From positions 1-64,000 of the forward strand of contig NZ_JAEMUX010000016.1 of NCBI RefSeq assembly GCF_016598475.1: DNA of 64,000 bases, written 5' to 3'. Position 1 is the stretch's first letter, and each line of letters opens with the position of its first letter. The DNA is from Streptomyces adelaidensis. GTDB lineage: Bacteria > Actinomycetota > Actinomycetes > Streptomycetales > Streptomycetaceae. Positions 41,899 to 49,500 of this stretch are shown piece after piece. The translations under genes and the position numbers were made by a program. A model generated the notes under the pieces. It saw nothing but the letters and a program-made list of their open reading frames with translations. It ran no database searches and was not told the origin of the DNA.

Positions 41899-43034
41899 TC
41901 GGCGCTCGCCTCCGTCCGACCGGTGACGGCCTGGTCTGCGGCGTCGGCGTCGGCGTCGGCGTCGGCACGGGGCTTGGCGTCGGCGTCCGCGTCCGCGTCC
42001 GTCCTGTCGTTGTCGGTGACCGACCACCAGGACAGCTCACGGACGACCGGCTTGTCGGACACCTGTTCCTCGCTCCACTCGGGTGACGGCACGTTGGTGC
42101 TTCGGGACCGGACCTGGATCCGCGTGATGACACCACCGGGGCCGGCGGCCTGCTCGCGGTCCAGGCGCATCACCACGATGCGGCGCAGATAGCGCTCGGA
42201 CAGGCCGCCGCGCGATCCCGTGGCACGGTTCTCGGCGTCATGCGTGGCGAGGAAGAAGTCCCAGGCCCGGCGCAGCTCGTTCTGCTGGGTGTGGCTCGGC
42301 ATCAGGTTGCGGTCGATGGCGTCGCCGTCCAGCGCCGACAGGTCGTACCAGCCGGTCTCGCGGACCTCTCCGTCCGCGGTGCGAACCTCGGCGCGCACCT
42401 GCACCGCGATGTTCTGTTGCAACGGGTTCGGCGCGAACAGCTTCCAGTTCTGCTCGAACTCCGGGTACACCCACTCGTCGACCGCCCGGCCGTGCTGCTT
42501 CGTCAGCGTGTTCGAGGGCGCTATATGCAGAAACACCAGCCCGAGGTGCGCGCAGGTCCCCACCGCCACGACGGCGAGCACCAGCGCCACGGTGATCTGG
42601 TACGGGAGCGAAAGCGCGGCGATACCGGCGGCCGGCCGTGCCGCTTCCGCTATGTGCTCGGCTTGCGGCGGGGGTGCGGGTGCGGGGGGCGGTGCCGGGG
42701 CGTGGGGGGAGAGCTCGGCCTGCGGGTTCTCATCGCCGGGTGCGGGCTTCTCGGGGACGGCCGGTTCCTTTGCTTCCGCACCGGAGTCGCCCCGGGAAAC
42801 TCCGGAGGCGGACCGCCGATCACCGGAACGCCGATCGCCGGCATCGTCGCCGGTGGAAGCGTCGCTGACGGAAGCGCGGCTGGTAGAACCCTCGCTGACG
42901 GAAGCGCGGCTGGTGGAAGCCTCGTCGGCCGAATCGTGGCTGGTAGAAGCCTCGTCGGCGGGCTTCGCGGCGGCGGACCCCTCGGCCTCGTCCGGCCCAC
43001 GCCGGGTATTCGAGACCTCGTCGTACGCGTCCAT
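41895..43034 (-). CDS. DUF5819 family membrane protein
   Basis: A 379-residue protein. The first 140 residues are low-complexity: Ser/Ala/Asp repeats (ASTSRASVSEGSTSRASVSD) and Pro/Ala runs. One membrane helix follows (ITVALVLAVVAVGTCAHLGLVFL), then the DUF5819 exported domain with YPEFEQNWKLFAPNPLQQNI, WYDLSALDGDAIDRN and SERYLRRIVVMRLDREQ. It ends with an Asp/Ala repeat (DADADADAKPRADADADADA). Start ATG 43034 with GGGGAGCGGGGCGGA upstream. First gene of the operon with HTTM and TrmH genes; probable partner of the HTTM protein. Confidence 0.87.
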   Translation of the reverse strand: MDAYDEVSNTRRGPDEAEGSAAAKPADEASTSHDSADEASTSRASVSEGSTSRASVSDASTGDDAGDRRSGDRRSASGVSRGDSGAEAKEPAVPEKPAPGDENPQAELSPHAPAPPPAPAPPPQAEHIAEAARPAAGIAALSLPYQITVALVLAVVAVGTCAHLGLVFLHIAPSNTLTKQHGRAVDEWVYPEFEQNWKLFAPNPLQQNIAVQVRAEVRTADGEVRETGWYDLSALDGDAIDRNLMPSHTQQNELRRAWDFFLATHDAENRATGSRGGLSERYLRRIVVMRLDREQAAGPGGVITRIQVRSRSTNVPSPEWSEEQVSDKPVVRELSWWSVTDNDRTDADADADAKPRADADADADAADQAVTGRTEASAE

Positions 43035-43165
43035 TCCGCCCCGCTCCCCGATTCCCACTACCTGGCCCGCTTCCCCACCGGAACCTACTCAGCCGCGCCC
43101 CTCCGGCACAGCCCCGATGGCCCCAGCAGTCACATCGTCACACCGCTCACACGGCACCCACGAGG

Positions 43166-43174
43166 TTATCCACA
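43166..43174 (+). promoter_or_regulatory. DnaA box (TTATCCACA)
   Basis: Exact TTATCCACA in the divergent DUF5819/acyl-CoA dehydrogenase intergenic region. Confidence 0.5.
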
Positions 43175-43228
43175 GCGGGGGCCACCTTACGGCGCGGTGG
43201 TCCATCATTGAGCCCCACGGCCGAGCTG

Positions 43229-43242
43229 ACCGAACGCTCGGT
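43229..43242. promoter_or_regulatory. TetR-type operator 3 (PaaR-like)
   Basis: ACCGAACGCTCGGT, equal to ACCGAGCGTTCGGT on the other strand; one base different from operator 2. It matches ACCGnnCGnnCGGT exactly and lies about 195 bp upstream of DUF5819 and 400 bp upstream of the acyl-CoA dehydrogenase. Confidence 0.55.
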
Positions 43243-43592
43243 AGGTACGCTTGGGTCGAGGCAGTGCTTCCGGCGCCTCGGGCTGAAGCCGCACTCTCCC
43301 ATCTGGCGGATGCCGAATGTCTGACCCTGCGGGTCAGGCCGACCACCGACATGGATCCGGAGGGCGGCCATGGCCATCCGGCACTCGGCTTCGGAGTCAA
43401 GGCTGATCGAGTCGCCCTGCTCGCCGAGCCGCCAGTCGGGTGACCTCGCGTGGCGAAGTGGCCGACGGTCGAGGGTTGGTGGTCGGGAGTTGGTGGTCGC
43501 GAGTTGGGAGTCGGCGGTCGGCGGTCGGCGTAGCGAGGGGAAGTGGGGGAAGTGGGGCCCGCCCTCGGCCACCCCACACCATTCCCTTCTTC

Positions 43593-43606
43593 TAGAACCT
43601 GTTCTA
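43593..43606. promoter_or_regulatory. KstR-like operator before acyl-CoA dehydrogenase
   Basis: TAGAACCTGTTCTA, a perfect palindrome fitting TnnAACnnGTTnnA, the consensus known for the mycobacterial TetR-type lipid regulator KstR. It lies 41 bp upstream of the GTG at 43647, at promoter position. Confidence 0.65.
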
Positions 43607-43646
43607 TCTTGACGCCCCGTCATCGGCGACACGGAAGGGCGGAACC

Positions 43647-44861
43647 GTGGACTTCACCTTCACCGAGGAGCAGCAGGCGGCGGCCGAGGCGGCGAGGGCG
43701 GTGTTCGCCGGGGTCGTGCCGGACGGGGTGCCCAGTCCGTCGCTCGTGCCAGGGGCCGTGGCCGACGGCTTCGACCGGCCGCTGTGGGCGAAGCTCGCCG
43801 ATGCGGACCTGCTCAGCCTGCTGCTGAGCCCCTCCTACGGCGGCTCGGGGCTCGACGCCATCGCCCTCTGCCTGGTGCTGCGCGAGTCGGCGAAGGTGCT
43901 GGCCAGGGTGCCGTTGCTGGAGAGCAGCGCGGCTGCGGTGACCGTACAGGCGCACGGGAGCGAGGAGTTGAAGACGGAACTGCTCGCGCGCGCGGGCCGG
44001 GGCGAGGTCGTACTGACCGTCGCCGCACACGGCCGCACCGGCCACGACCCGGCCGAACTGGCCGTGACCGCGCGGCGGGAGGACGACGGCGCCTGGGTCC
44101 TGGACGGCGTCCAGACCGCGGTGCCGTGGGCGTACGACGCAGACTTCCTCGTCGTACCGGCGACGATCGCGCCCGAGTCCGCCGCACCCCACGTCTCCGG
44201 CCACTCCGGCATCTCTGACATCTCCGGCGACGAAGCCGCGCACGGCGCCGACGGCCGGGTCGTGCTCGCGCTCGTGCCCCGGGGCCATGAGGGGGCGACG
44301 CTCGCCGAGCAGATCTCCACGGCCGGTGAACGGCTGGCCGAGCTACGGCTGGAGTCGGCTCGGATCGCCGGACGGAACGTCATCGACGCGGAGGGCGCGT
44401 GGGAGCGGCTACGGGAGTTGCTGGCCACCGGGACGTGCGCGCTGGCGCTCGGGCTCGGCGAGGGCGTACTGGACATGACCAGCGATTACGCCGGCAAGCG
44501 GGAGCAGTTCGGGTTCCCGATCGCCTCGTTCCAGGCCGTCGCCGTACAGGCCGCCGACCGCTTCATCGACCTGCGCGCGATGGAGGCGACGCTGTGGCAG
44601 GCCGCCTGGCGGATCAGTTCGGGTGCGGGGGGCGCCCTGCCTTCGGCCGGTGATGTCGCCGTGGCCAAGATCTGGGCCTCGGAGGGCGTACGACGGGTCG
44701 TGCAGACCGCCCAGCATCTGCACGGCGGCTTCGGCGCCGACGTCGACTACCCGCTGCACCGCTACCACGCCTGGGCCAAGCACCTCGAACTGTCACTCGG
44801 CCCGGCAGCGGCATACGAGGAGGCACTCGGCGACCTGTTGGCCGCACACCCGCTGGGCTGA
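43647..44861 (+). CDS. Acyl-CoA dehydrogenase family protein
   Basis: FAD-dependent acyl-CoA dehydrogenase, 404 residues, cytosolic. N-domain begins MDFTFTEEQQAAAEAARAVF; C-terminal four-helix domain with DYAGKREQFGFPIASFQAVA and QHLHGGFGADVDYPLHRYHAWAK in two blocks. The usual catalytic Glu position near the C-terminus is not evident and the middle part is irregular (SGHSGISDISGDEAAHGADG insertion), features of the non-canonical alpha/beta FadE subunits of steroid side-chain degradation; the partner subunit is not adjacent. GTG start with GGAAGGGCGG. The KstR-like operator fits a sterol/lipid role. Confidence 0.85.
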   Translation: MDFTFTEEQQAAAEAARAVFAGVVPDGVPSPSLVPGAVADGFDRPLWAKLADADLLSLLLSPSYGGSGLDAIALCLVLRESAKVLARVPLLESSAAAVTVQAHGSEELKTELLARAGRGEVVLTVAAHGRTGHDPAELAVTARREDDGAWVLDGVQTAVPWAYDADFLVVPATIAPESAAPHVSGHSGISDISGDEAAHGADGRVVLALVPRGHEGATLAEQISTAGERLAELRLESARIAGRNVIDAEGAWERLRELLATGTCALALGLGEGVLDMTSDYAGKREQFGFPIASFQAVAVQAADRFIDLRAMEATLWQAAWRISSGAGGALPSAGDVAVAKIWASEGVRRVVQTAQHLHGGFGADVDYPLHRYHAWAKHLELSLGPAAAYEEALGDLLAAHPLG

Positions 44862-44882
44862 GCGCCGCGCACGCCGCCACTG

Positions 44883-44911
44883 GGAGCGCGCACGCCTTGT
44901 CTGCGCGCTCC
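44883..44911. terminator. Terminator between convergent genes
   Basis: Perfect 10-bp stem GGAGCGCGCA / TGCGCGCTCC with a 9-nt loop between the acyl-CoA dehydrogenase and the convergent rhodanese gene. Confidence 0.75.
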
Positions 44912-44944
44912 AGCTCGCCCGGCCCGGCGCACATTCACCCGTTC

Positions 44945-45292
44945 CTAGAGGACGAACCCCGCCCCGCCCTTGTCATCCACCACCGGGCGGCCGGCGTCGG
45001 CCCAGACCTGCATGCCGCCGTCCACGTTCACGGCGTCGATGCCCTGCTGGACGAGGTACATGGCGACCTGCGCCGAACGCCCGCCCGAGCGGCAGATCAC
45101 ATGGACCCTGCCGTCCTGCGGCGCCGCCTCGGTGAACTCGCCGTACCGCGCCACGAACTCGCTGATGGGAATGTGCAGTGCCCCGTCGGCATGACCCGCC
45201 TGCCACTCGTCGTCCTCCCGGACGTCCAGCAGGAAGTCGTCGTCCTTGAGGTCCGCGACCTCGACCGTGGGCACACCAGCTCCGAAATGCAT
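44945..45292 (-). CDS. Rhodanese-like domain protein
   Basis: A single-domain rhodanese of 115 residues. Strand/loop pattern VADLKDDDFLLDVREDDEWQ, GHADGALHIPISEF and the active-site loop VICRSGGRSAQVA with catalytic Cys, then YLVQQGIDAVNVDGGMQVW. Start ATG 45292 gives the normal family N-terminus; the longer frame upstream runs through 9-bp repeats and is spurious. Likely sulfurtransferase acting in the cytosol on thiosulfate or persulfides; partner unknown. Confidence 0.92.
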   Translation of the reverse strand: MHFGAGVPTVEVADLKDDDFLLDVREDDEWQAGHADGALHIPISEFVARYGEFTEAAPQDGRVHVICRSGGRSAQVAMYLVQQGIDAVNVDGGMQVWADAGRPVVDDKGGAGFVL

Positions 45293-45351
45293 GCGTACGA
45301 CGCTACCCGACCGAACAGCCGACGGTCCCGGGCCCCCGACAGTCCAACCGA

Positions 45352-45459
45352 ACCGCCCGCACCGCCCGCACCGCCCGCACCGCCCGCACCGCCCGCACCG
45401 CCCGCACCACCCGCACCACCCGCACCACCCGCACCACCCGCACCACCCGCACCACCTGT
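45352..45459. repeat. Tandem 9-bp repeats
   Basis: Six units ACCGCCCGC (45352-45405) followed by five units ACCACCCGC (45406-45450) and a diverged last unit. The array fills the space between the stop of the J-domain gene and the start of the rhodanese gene. Units differ by one base in two homogeneous blocks, showing expansion by slippage. Promoter or leader of the rhodanese gene lies within. Confidence 0.9.
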
Positions 45460-46451
45460 CACCCGTCCTGGCTGAGGAACCCCGCCAGCTCCGCCTCCCG
45501 CTGAGAGACCTCCGCCAGCAGCTGGTCGGCGATCTCGTCGAGAAGGCGGTCGGGATCGTGCGGGGCGAGGCGGAGCATCGAGCCGATGGCACCCTCCTCC
45601 AGCTCGCGGGCGACGAGGGCGAGGAGTTCCTTGCGCTGGGCGAGCCATTCGAGGCGGGCGTAGAGCTCCTCGGCGCGACTCGGCCTGCGCTCCTCCGGCA
45701 CGGGCCCCGCCGCCCATTCCTCGGACAGCTCCCGCAGCAGTACCTCGTCACCACGGCCGTACGCGGCGTTCACCCGCGATATGAACTCGTCCCGCCGCGC
45801 CCGCTCCTTGTCGTCCTGCGCCAGGTCGGGGTGGGCCTTGCGGACCAGCTCGCGGTAGAGCCTGCGGGCCTCGTCGCTGGGACGCACCCGCTCCGGGGGG
45901 CGCACGGACTGGTCGGTGAGCATGGCCGCGGCCTCGGGAAACAGGCCTTCGGAGTCCATCCAGCCGTGGAAGAGCTCCTCCACGCCCGGCATGGGCATGA
46001 CCCGGGCCCGCGCCTCCTGCGCCTTGCGCACGTCCTCCGGGTCTCCCGTGCGCGCGGCCTTCGCCTCGGCGATCTGGGCATCCAGTTCGTCGAGCCGCGC
46101 GTACATGGGGCCGAGCTTCTGGTGGTGGAGCCGGGAGAAGTTCTCGACCTCGACGCGGAAGGTCTCCACGGCGATCTCGTACTCGATCAACGCCTGCTCG
46201 GCCGCCCGCACCGCCCGTTCCAGCCGCTCCTCGGGCCGCTCCGAGCCCTCGCTCACACCTGACGTCCCGCCCACACCGGACGCCGCACCCTCGCCGGACG
46301 CCGCCCCCTCAGTGGGCGCCGCGTCCGCAGTGGACGCCGCGTCGCCGGCAGACCCCGCCTCGGCAGGCTCCGCGCTCCCATCGGACTCTGTTGGCTCCAT
46401 GGGCTCGGCGGGGCGCTCGGACGGTGTCTGCTCGGCTTCCGGGGTCGTCAC
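45459..46451 (-). CDS. J-domain-containing protein
   Basis: A 330-residue cytosolic protein. N-terminal 75 residues are acidic/Ala-rich and low complexity; a long coiled-coil helix follows (AEQALIEYEIAVETFRVEVE, LDAQIAEAKAARTGDP); a DnaJ-type J domain with the HPD motif at about residue 207 (LYRELVRKAHPDLAQDDKER, then VNAAYGRGD); and a C-terminal helical tail (LLALVARELEEG). HPD suggests it stimulates an Hsp70 ATPase. Start GTG 46451. This coiled-coil plus J-domain layout is common in Streptomyces but no function is known. Confidence 0.87.
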   Translation of the reverse strand: MTTPEAEQTPSERPAEPMEPTESDGSAEPAEAGSAGDAASTADAAPTEGAASGEGAASGVGGTSGVSEGSERPEERLERAVRAAEQALIEYEIAVETFRVEVENFSRLHHQKLGPMYARLDELDAQIAEAKAARTGDPEDVRKAQEARARVMPMPGVEELFHGWMDSEGLFPEAAAMLTDQSVRPPERVRPSDEARRLYRELVRKAHPDLAQDDKERARRDEFISRVNAAYGRGDEVLLRELSEEWAAGPVPEERRPSRAEELYARLEWLAQRKELLALVARELEEGAIGSMLRLAPHDPDRLLDEIADQLLAEVSQREAELAGFLSQDG

Positions 46452-46596
46452 CCGACCCAGCCTAGGCCACGGCTCCGACCCCTATCGAAAGTCACCGGGA
46501 ACCTGGACGAAGTGCGCTCACTCACCCACTCAAGTCTCCACCCACCCGGGCACCCCCATCGGCCGCTCGCCGGGTCGTCACCCGCCGCTCCTTCCG

Positions 46597-48078
46597 TCAG
46601 ACCCCGATCTCCGCGGCGATCCGCCCCGCCCGTACCGCCGCCACCAGATCCGCGTGGTCCGCCTCCGTGCGGTCCGCGTAGGTCGTGGCGAACGTGGCTA
46701 TCGCCTCGTCGAGTTCGTCGTTCTTGCCGCAGTAGCCGGCGATGAGGCGGGGGTCGGCGCTGTGGGCGTGGGCGCGGGCGAGGAGGGCGCCGGTCATGCG
46801 GCCGTAGTCGTCGATCTGGTCGGCGGCCAGGGCCGCGGGGTCGACGCTGCCCTTGCGGTTGCGGAACTGGCGGACCTGGAAGGGAAGTCCGTCGACCGTG
46901 GTCCAGCCCAGCAGTATGTCGCTGACGACCTGCATGCGCTTCTGGCCCAGGACCACACGGCGTCCCTCGTGGTCCACCTCCGGCACCTCGAAACCGGCGG
47001 TCGCGAGATGCGGTTCAAGAGCCGAGGGGCGGGCTTCCTTCACCTGGAGGACGAGTGCTTCGCCCCGGTGGTCCAGGAGCAGGACGACGTAGGAGCGGGT
47101 GCCCACGCTGCCGGTGCCGACCACGCGGAACGCCACGTCGTGCACGGCGTAGCGGGCGAGCAGCGGGTGTCGGTCCTCCGAGAGCGTGTTCAGGTACCGC
47201 GCGAGGGAGGCGGCGACCACCGCGGCCTCTTCGTCGTCCACGCGGCGCAGCACCGGTGGGGCGTCCACGAAGCGGCGGCCGCCGCCCTCGACGGGCTGGG
47301 TGGCCTTGGCCGCGAATCGGCCGCTCGTGTTGGCGCGCGCCTTCTCCGAGACCCGTTCCAGCGTGCCGAGCAGATCGTGTGCGTCGGTGTGGGAGACCAG
47401 CTCCTCGTCGGCGATGGCGTTCCAGGCGTCGAGTGCCGGGAGTTTGGCGAGGAGCCGCATCGTGCGCCGGTAGGCGCCCGTCGCGTCGTAGGCCGCCTTG
47501 CGGCAGATGTCCTCGTCCGCGCCCGCCTCGCGGCCGGCGAGCACCAGCGAGGAGGCGAGACGCTTGAGGTCCCACTCCCAGGGGCCGTGCACGGTCTCGT
47601 CGAAGTCGTTCAGGTCGATGACGAGGCCGCCGCGGGCGTCGCCGTACAGGCCGAAGTTCGCCGCGTGGGCGTCGCCGCAGATCTGGGCGCCGATGCCGGT
47701 CATGGGCGTACGGGCGAGGTCGTGTGCCATGAGGCCGGCCGAGCCGCGCAGGAACGCGAAGGGGGTGGCCGCCATGCGCCCGACCCGTATCGGGGTGAGG
47801 CCGGTGATCCGGCCGCGATTGGACTCCTCCACCGCGGACACCGCGCCGGGCCGGTCGGTGGTGAGCGCCAGGTCCGCGTGCGCGCTGCGCGAAACCCGGG
47901 CGCGCAACGCCTTGCCCTCGTCCTTGGGCGACCCCTCCGAGGGCCACCGGGCGAATCCCGGCACCCACGGCGCACGCGCCCCGGCAGCGCGCGGCACCGC
48001 CGCCTCTGCCACGGTCTCCCGGGATGCCGAATCCGCCTCGGCCACCGGCCCCGCCGTCGTCGTACCGGCCTCGCTCAT
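46597..48078 (-). CDS. DUF2252 family protein
   Basis: A 493-residue cytosolic protein. Family blocks: RISGL-type RITGLTPIRVGRMAATPFAFLRG, QICGDAHAANFGLYGDARGG, LVIDLNDFDETVHGPWEWDLKRL, YVVLLLDHRGEALVLQVKEA and the C-terminal YGRMTGALLARAHAHSADPR. GDAHxxNFG and DLNDFDE resemble the catalytic loop (HGDxHxxN) and DFD of aminoglycoside-kinase-like folds, so a kinase activity is possible but unproven. Start ATG 48078 with GGGGGAGGCGGTCGGT; the frame extends 14 codons upstream. Confidence 0.9.
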   Translation of the reverse strand: MSEAGTTTAGPVAEADSASRETVAEAAVPRAAGARAPWVPGFARWPSEGSPKDEGKALRARVSRSAHADLALTTDRPGAVSAVEESNRGRITGLTPIRVGRMAATPFAFLRGSAGLMAHDLARTPMTGIGAQICGDAHAANFGLYGDARGGLVIDLNDFDETVHGPWEWDLKRLASSLVLAGREAGADEDICRKAAYDATGAYRRTMRLLAKLPALDAWNAIADEELVSHTDAHDLLGTLERVSEKARANTSGRFAAKATQPVEGGGRRFVDAPPVLRRVDDEEAAVVAASLARYLNTLSEDRHPLLARYAVHDVAFRVVGTGSVGTRSYVVLLLDHRGEALVLQVKEARPSALEPHLATAGFEVPEVDHEGRRVVLGQKRMQVVSDILLGWTTVDGLPFQVRQFRNRKGSVDPAALAADQIDDYGRMTGALLARAHAHSADPRLIAGYCGKNDELDEAIATFATTYADRTEADHADLVAAVRAGRIAAEIGV

Positions 48079-48163
48079 ACCGACCGCCTCCCCCGCACAC
48101 GTTCTCGCTACGAACATCAACTCGTGACGACGGTACAGCCGGTGACGAAAACGCGTCAGACCC

Positions 48164-48206
48164 TGTGGACAACTCCGTGCCCGCCCTGGGCCACACCTGT
48201 GGATAA
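48164..48206 (-). promoter_or_regulatory. Pair of DnaA boxes
   Basis: TGTGGACAA at 48164-48172 and TGTGGATAA at 48198-48206 (TTGTCCACA and TTATCCACA on the minus strand), 34 bp apart and in the same orientation, in the gap upstream of the DUF2252 gene. Confidence 0.55.
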
Positions 48207-48259
48207 CCCGGCTCGCAGCCTGGTTCGGCCCTCAAACGCCGTCCCGCGACCGCAGCGCC

Positions 48260-48634
48260 CTACTCCCGCGCCGCCCCCGCGCACGGCCAGCTCCGCGGCA
48301 GATGGACCTTGGCCCAGTTCCTGAGCTCCAGCATCGCCGGATCAAGCGCGGCCCCGGCCTCGGTGAGCCGGTAGATGACACGCAGCGGTGGGCCCTCGTC
48401 GACCTCGCGCAGGACCAGGCCGGCCGCGGCGAGTTCGGTGAGGCGGTCGGAGAGCATGCGTTCGCTGATGCCGGGGATCGCCCTGCGCAGGTCGACGAAG
48501 TGGGCGGGATGCGGCATCAGCACGGCCACGATCAGGCCCGTCCAGCGCTTTCCGAGCAGGGCGAACACGCGGGTGATGCCGTCATCGACCTGCTGGCACG
48601 GTCCGGCGCCATGGATGTCCTGCTGCTCCGCCAT
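48260..48634 (-). CDS. HxlR family transcriptional regulator
   Basis: A 124-residue winged-helix regulator. Pattern FALLGKRWTGLIVAVLMPHP, FVDLRRAIPGISERMLSDRL, ELAAAGLVLREVDEGPPLRV. A Cys near the N-terminus (GPCQQV) may be redox-active as in HypR/YodB types that sense quinones and diamide. Divergent from an azoreductase, the usual target of such regulators; a palindrome at 48680-48700 lies between them. Start ATG 48634. Confidence 0.92.
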   Translation of the reverse strand: MAEQQDIHGAGPCQQVDDGITRVFALLGKRWTGLIVAVLMPHPAHFVDLRRAIPGISERMLSDRLTELAAAGLVLREVDEGPPLRVIYRLTEAGAALDPAMLELRNWAKVHLPRSWPCAGAARE

Positions 48635-48679
48635 GGGTCCAGGGTACTGGGCCTCCGTGAGGGAATGAAAAAAAGTAAG

Positions 48680-48700
48680 TGACTATGTTATATATAGTCA
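48680..48700. promoter_or_regulatory. HxlR-type operator between regulator and azoreductase
   Basis: TGACTAT-GTTATAT-ATAGTCA, perfect 7-bp arms around an AT-rich 7-bp spacer. The whole 48665-48715 segment is AT-rich in a GC-rich genome. It lies 46 bp from one start and 36 bp from the other. Confidence 0.75.
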
Positions 48701-48735
48701 AGTACGAAAACGAAGCCACTTCCTTTGGAGTTTCC

Positions 48736-49389
48736 ATGGCCACGCTCCTGCACCTCGACTCGTCCGCGTTCCCCGCCGGTGCCTCGACCTCGCGCACGGT
48801 GACGGAGACCTTCCGCAAGGCCTGGGAGGACCAGCACCCGGGCGGCACGGTGATCTATCGCGATCTGCACGCCGCTCCCGTGCCGCACATCAGCGCCGAC
48901 GCGCACACCGCCGGCTTCGCCGACCCGGCCACGCACACTCCGGAGCAGGCCGCGGCCTTCGCCGAGCGCGAGAAGCTCATCGCGGAGCTGGAGCAGGCGG
49001 ACGCGATCCTGATCGGCGCCCCCATGTACAACTTCTCGATCCCGTCGACCCTCAAGGCGTGGCTGGACAACGTGGTCCTCATGGGGCGCACCGCCATGGC
49101 CGAGGACTCGAAGGTGAAGGGCACCCCCGTCACGGTCGTCGCCAGCCGCGGCGGCTCCTACGCGGCGGGGACGCCGCGTGAACCGTTCGAGTACGTGCAG
49201 AACTACCTGACGGCGGTCCTCTCCGACGCCCTCGCCCTGGACGTCGACTTCATCGTCCCGGAGCTCACGATGGCCCCGCACAACCCCGCGATGAGCGAGC
49301 TGATCCCGCTCGCGGAGGCCTCTCGCACCAAGGCCCTCGACGACGCCGCCCACAAGGCGAAGAGCCTGGCGGAACGCCTCGCCGCGTAA
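48736..49389 (+). CDS. azoR: FMN-dependent NADH-azoreductase
   Basis: Flavodoxin-fold oxidoreductase, 217 residues, AzoR family. Patterns: LLHLDSSAFPAGASTSRTV (FMN phosphate loop), IGAPMYNFSIPSTLKAWLDN (FMN ring/dimer contact) and VVASRGGSYAAGTPREPFE. Start ATG 48736 with TTTGGAG upstream. Reduces quinones and azo compounds with NADH; divergent from the HxlR regulator, suggesting induction by quinones or thiol-reactive electrophiles. Confidence 0.93.
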   Translation: MATLLHLDSSAFPAGASTSRTVTETFRKAWEDQHPGGTVIYRDLHAAPVPHISADAHTAGFADPATHTPEQAAAFAEREKLIAELEQADAILIGAPMYNFSIPSTLKAWLDNVVLMGRTAMAEDSKVKGTPVTVVASRGGSYAAGTPREPFEYVQNYLTAVLSDALALDVDFIVPELTMAPHNPAMSELIPLAEASRTKALDDAAHKAKSLAERLAA

Positions 49390-49423
49390 CTCCTGCGCCC
49401 CTCAGCCCCTCCACGAACGCGAA

Positions 49424-49457
49424 GGGCGGCCACCCCCCACCGAGGGAGCAGCCGCCC
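49424..49457. terminator. Candidate terminator between convergent genes
   Basis: GGGCGGC / GCCGCCC stem of 7 bp with a long loop between azoreductase and the convergent glycosidase. Moderate strength. Confidence 0.4.
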
Positions 49458-49500
49458 GTGGCACAGGCCGCCATGGCCCGCGCACATCGCCGCGTCGCGG

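Larger units (their letters stand above)
43035..43646. other. Gene-free stretch with several regulatory motifs
   Basis: About 610 bp between divergent DUF5819 and acyl-CoA dehydrogenase genes. It holds a perfect DnaA box (43166), a TetR-type operator (43229) and a KstR-like operator (43593). Frames that run through 43250-43610 show no recognisable protein; one ATG with a good Shine-Dalgarno (43370) leads to an Arg/Ser/Gly-rich product of no family. Confidence 0.6.

Noticed and set aside
43370..43612. ATG with good Shine-Dalgarno and 80-codon frame
   Set aside because: Product is Arg/Ser/Gly-rich and repeat-derived with no conserved pattern; likely chance.
45352..45459. CRISPR array
   Set aside because: Nine-base units are directly tandem without unique spacers, so it is a simple tandem repeat; no cas genes nearby.
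45916..48324. 802-codon plus-strand frame
   Set aside because: Antisense to J-domain and DUF2252 genes, no recognisable domain.
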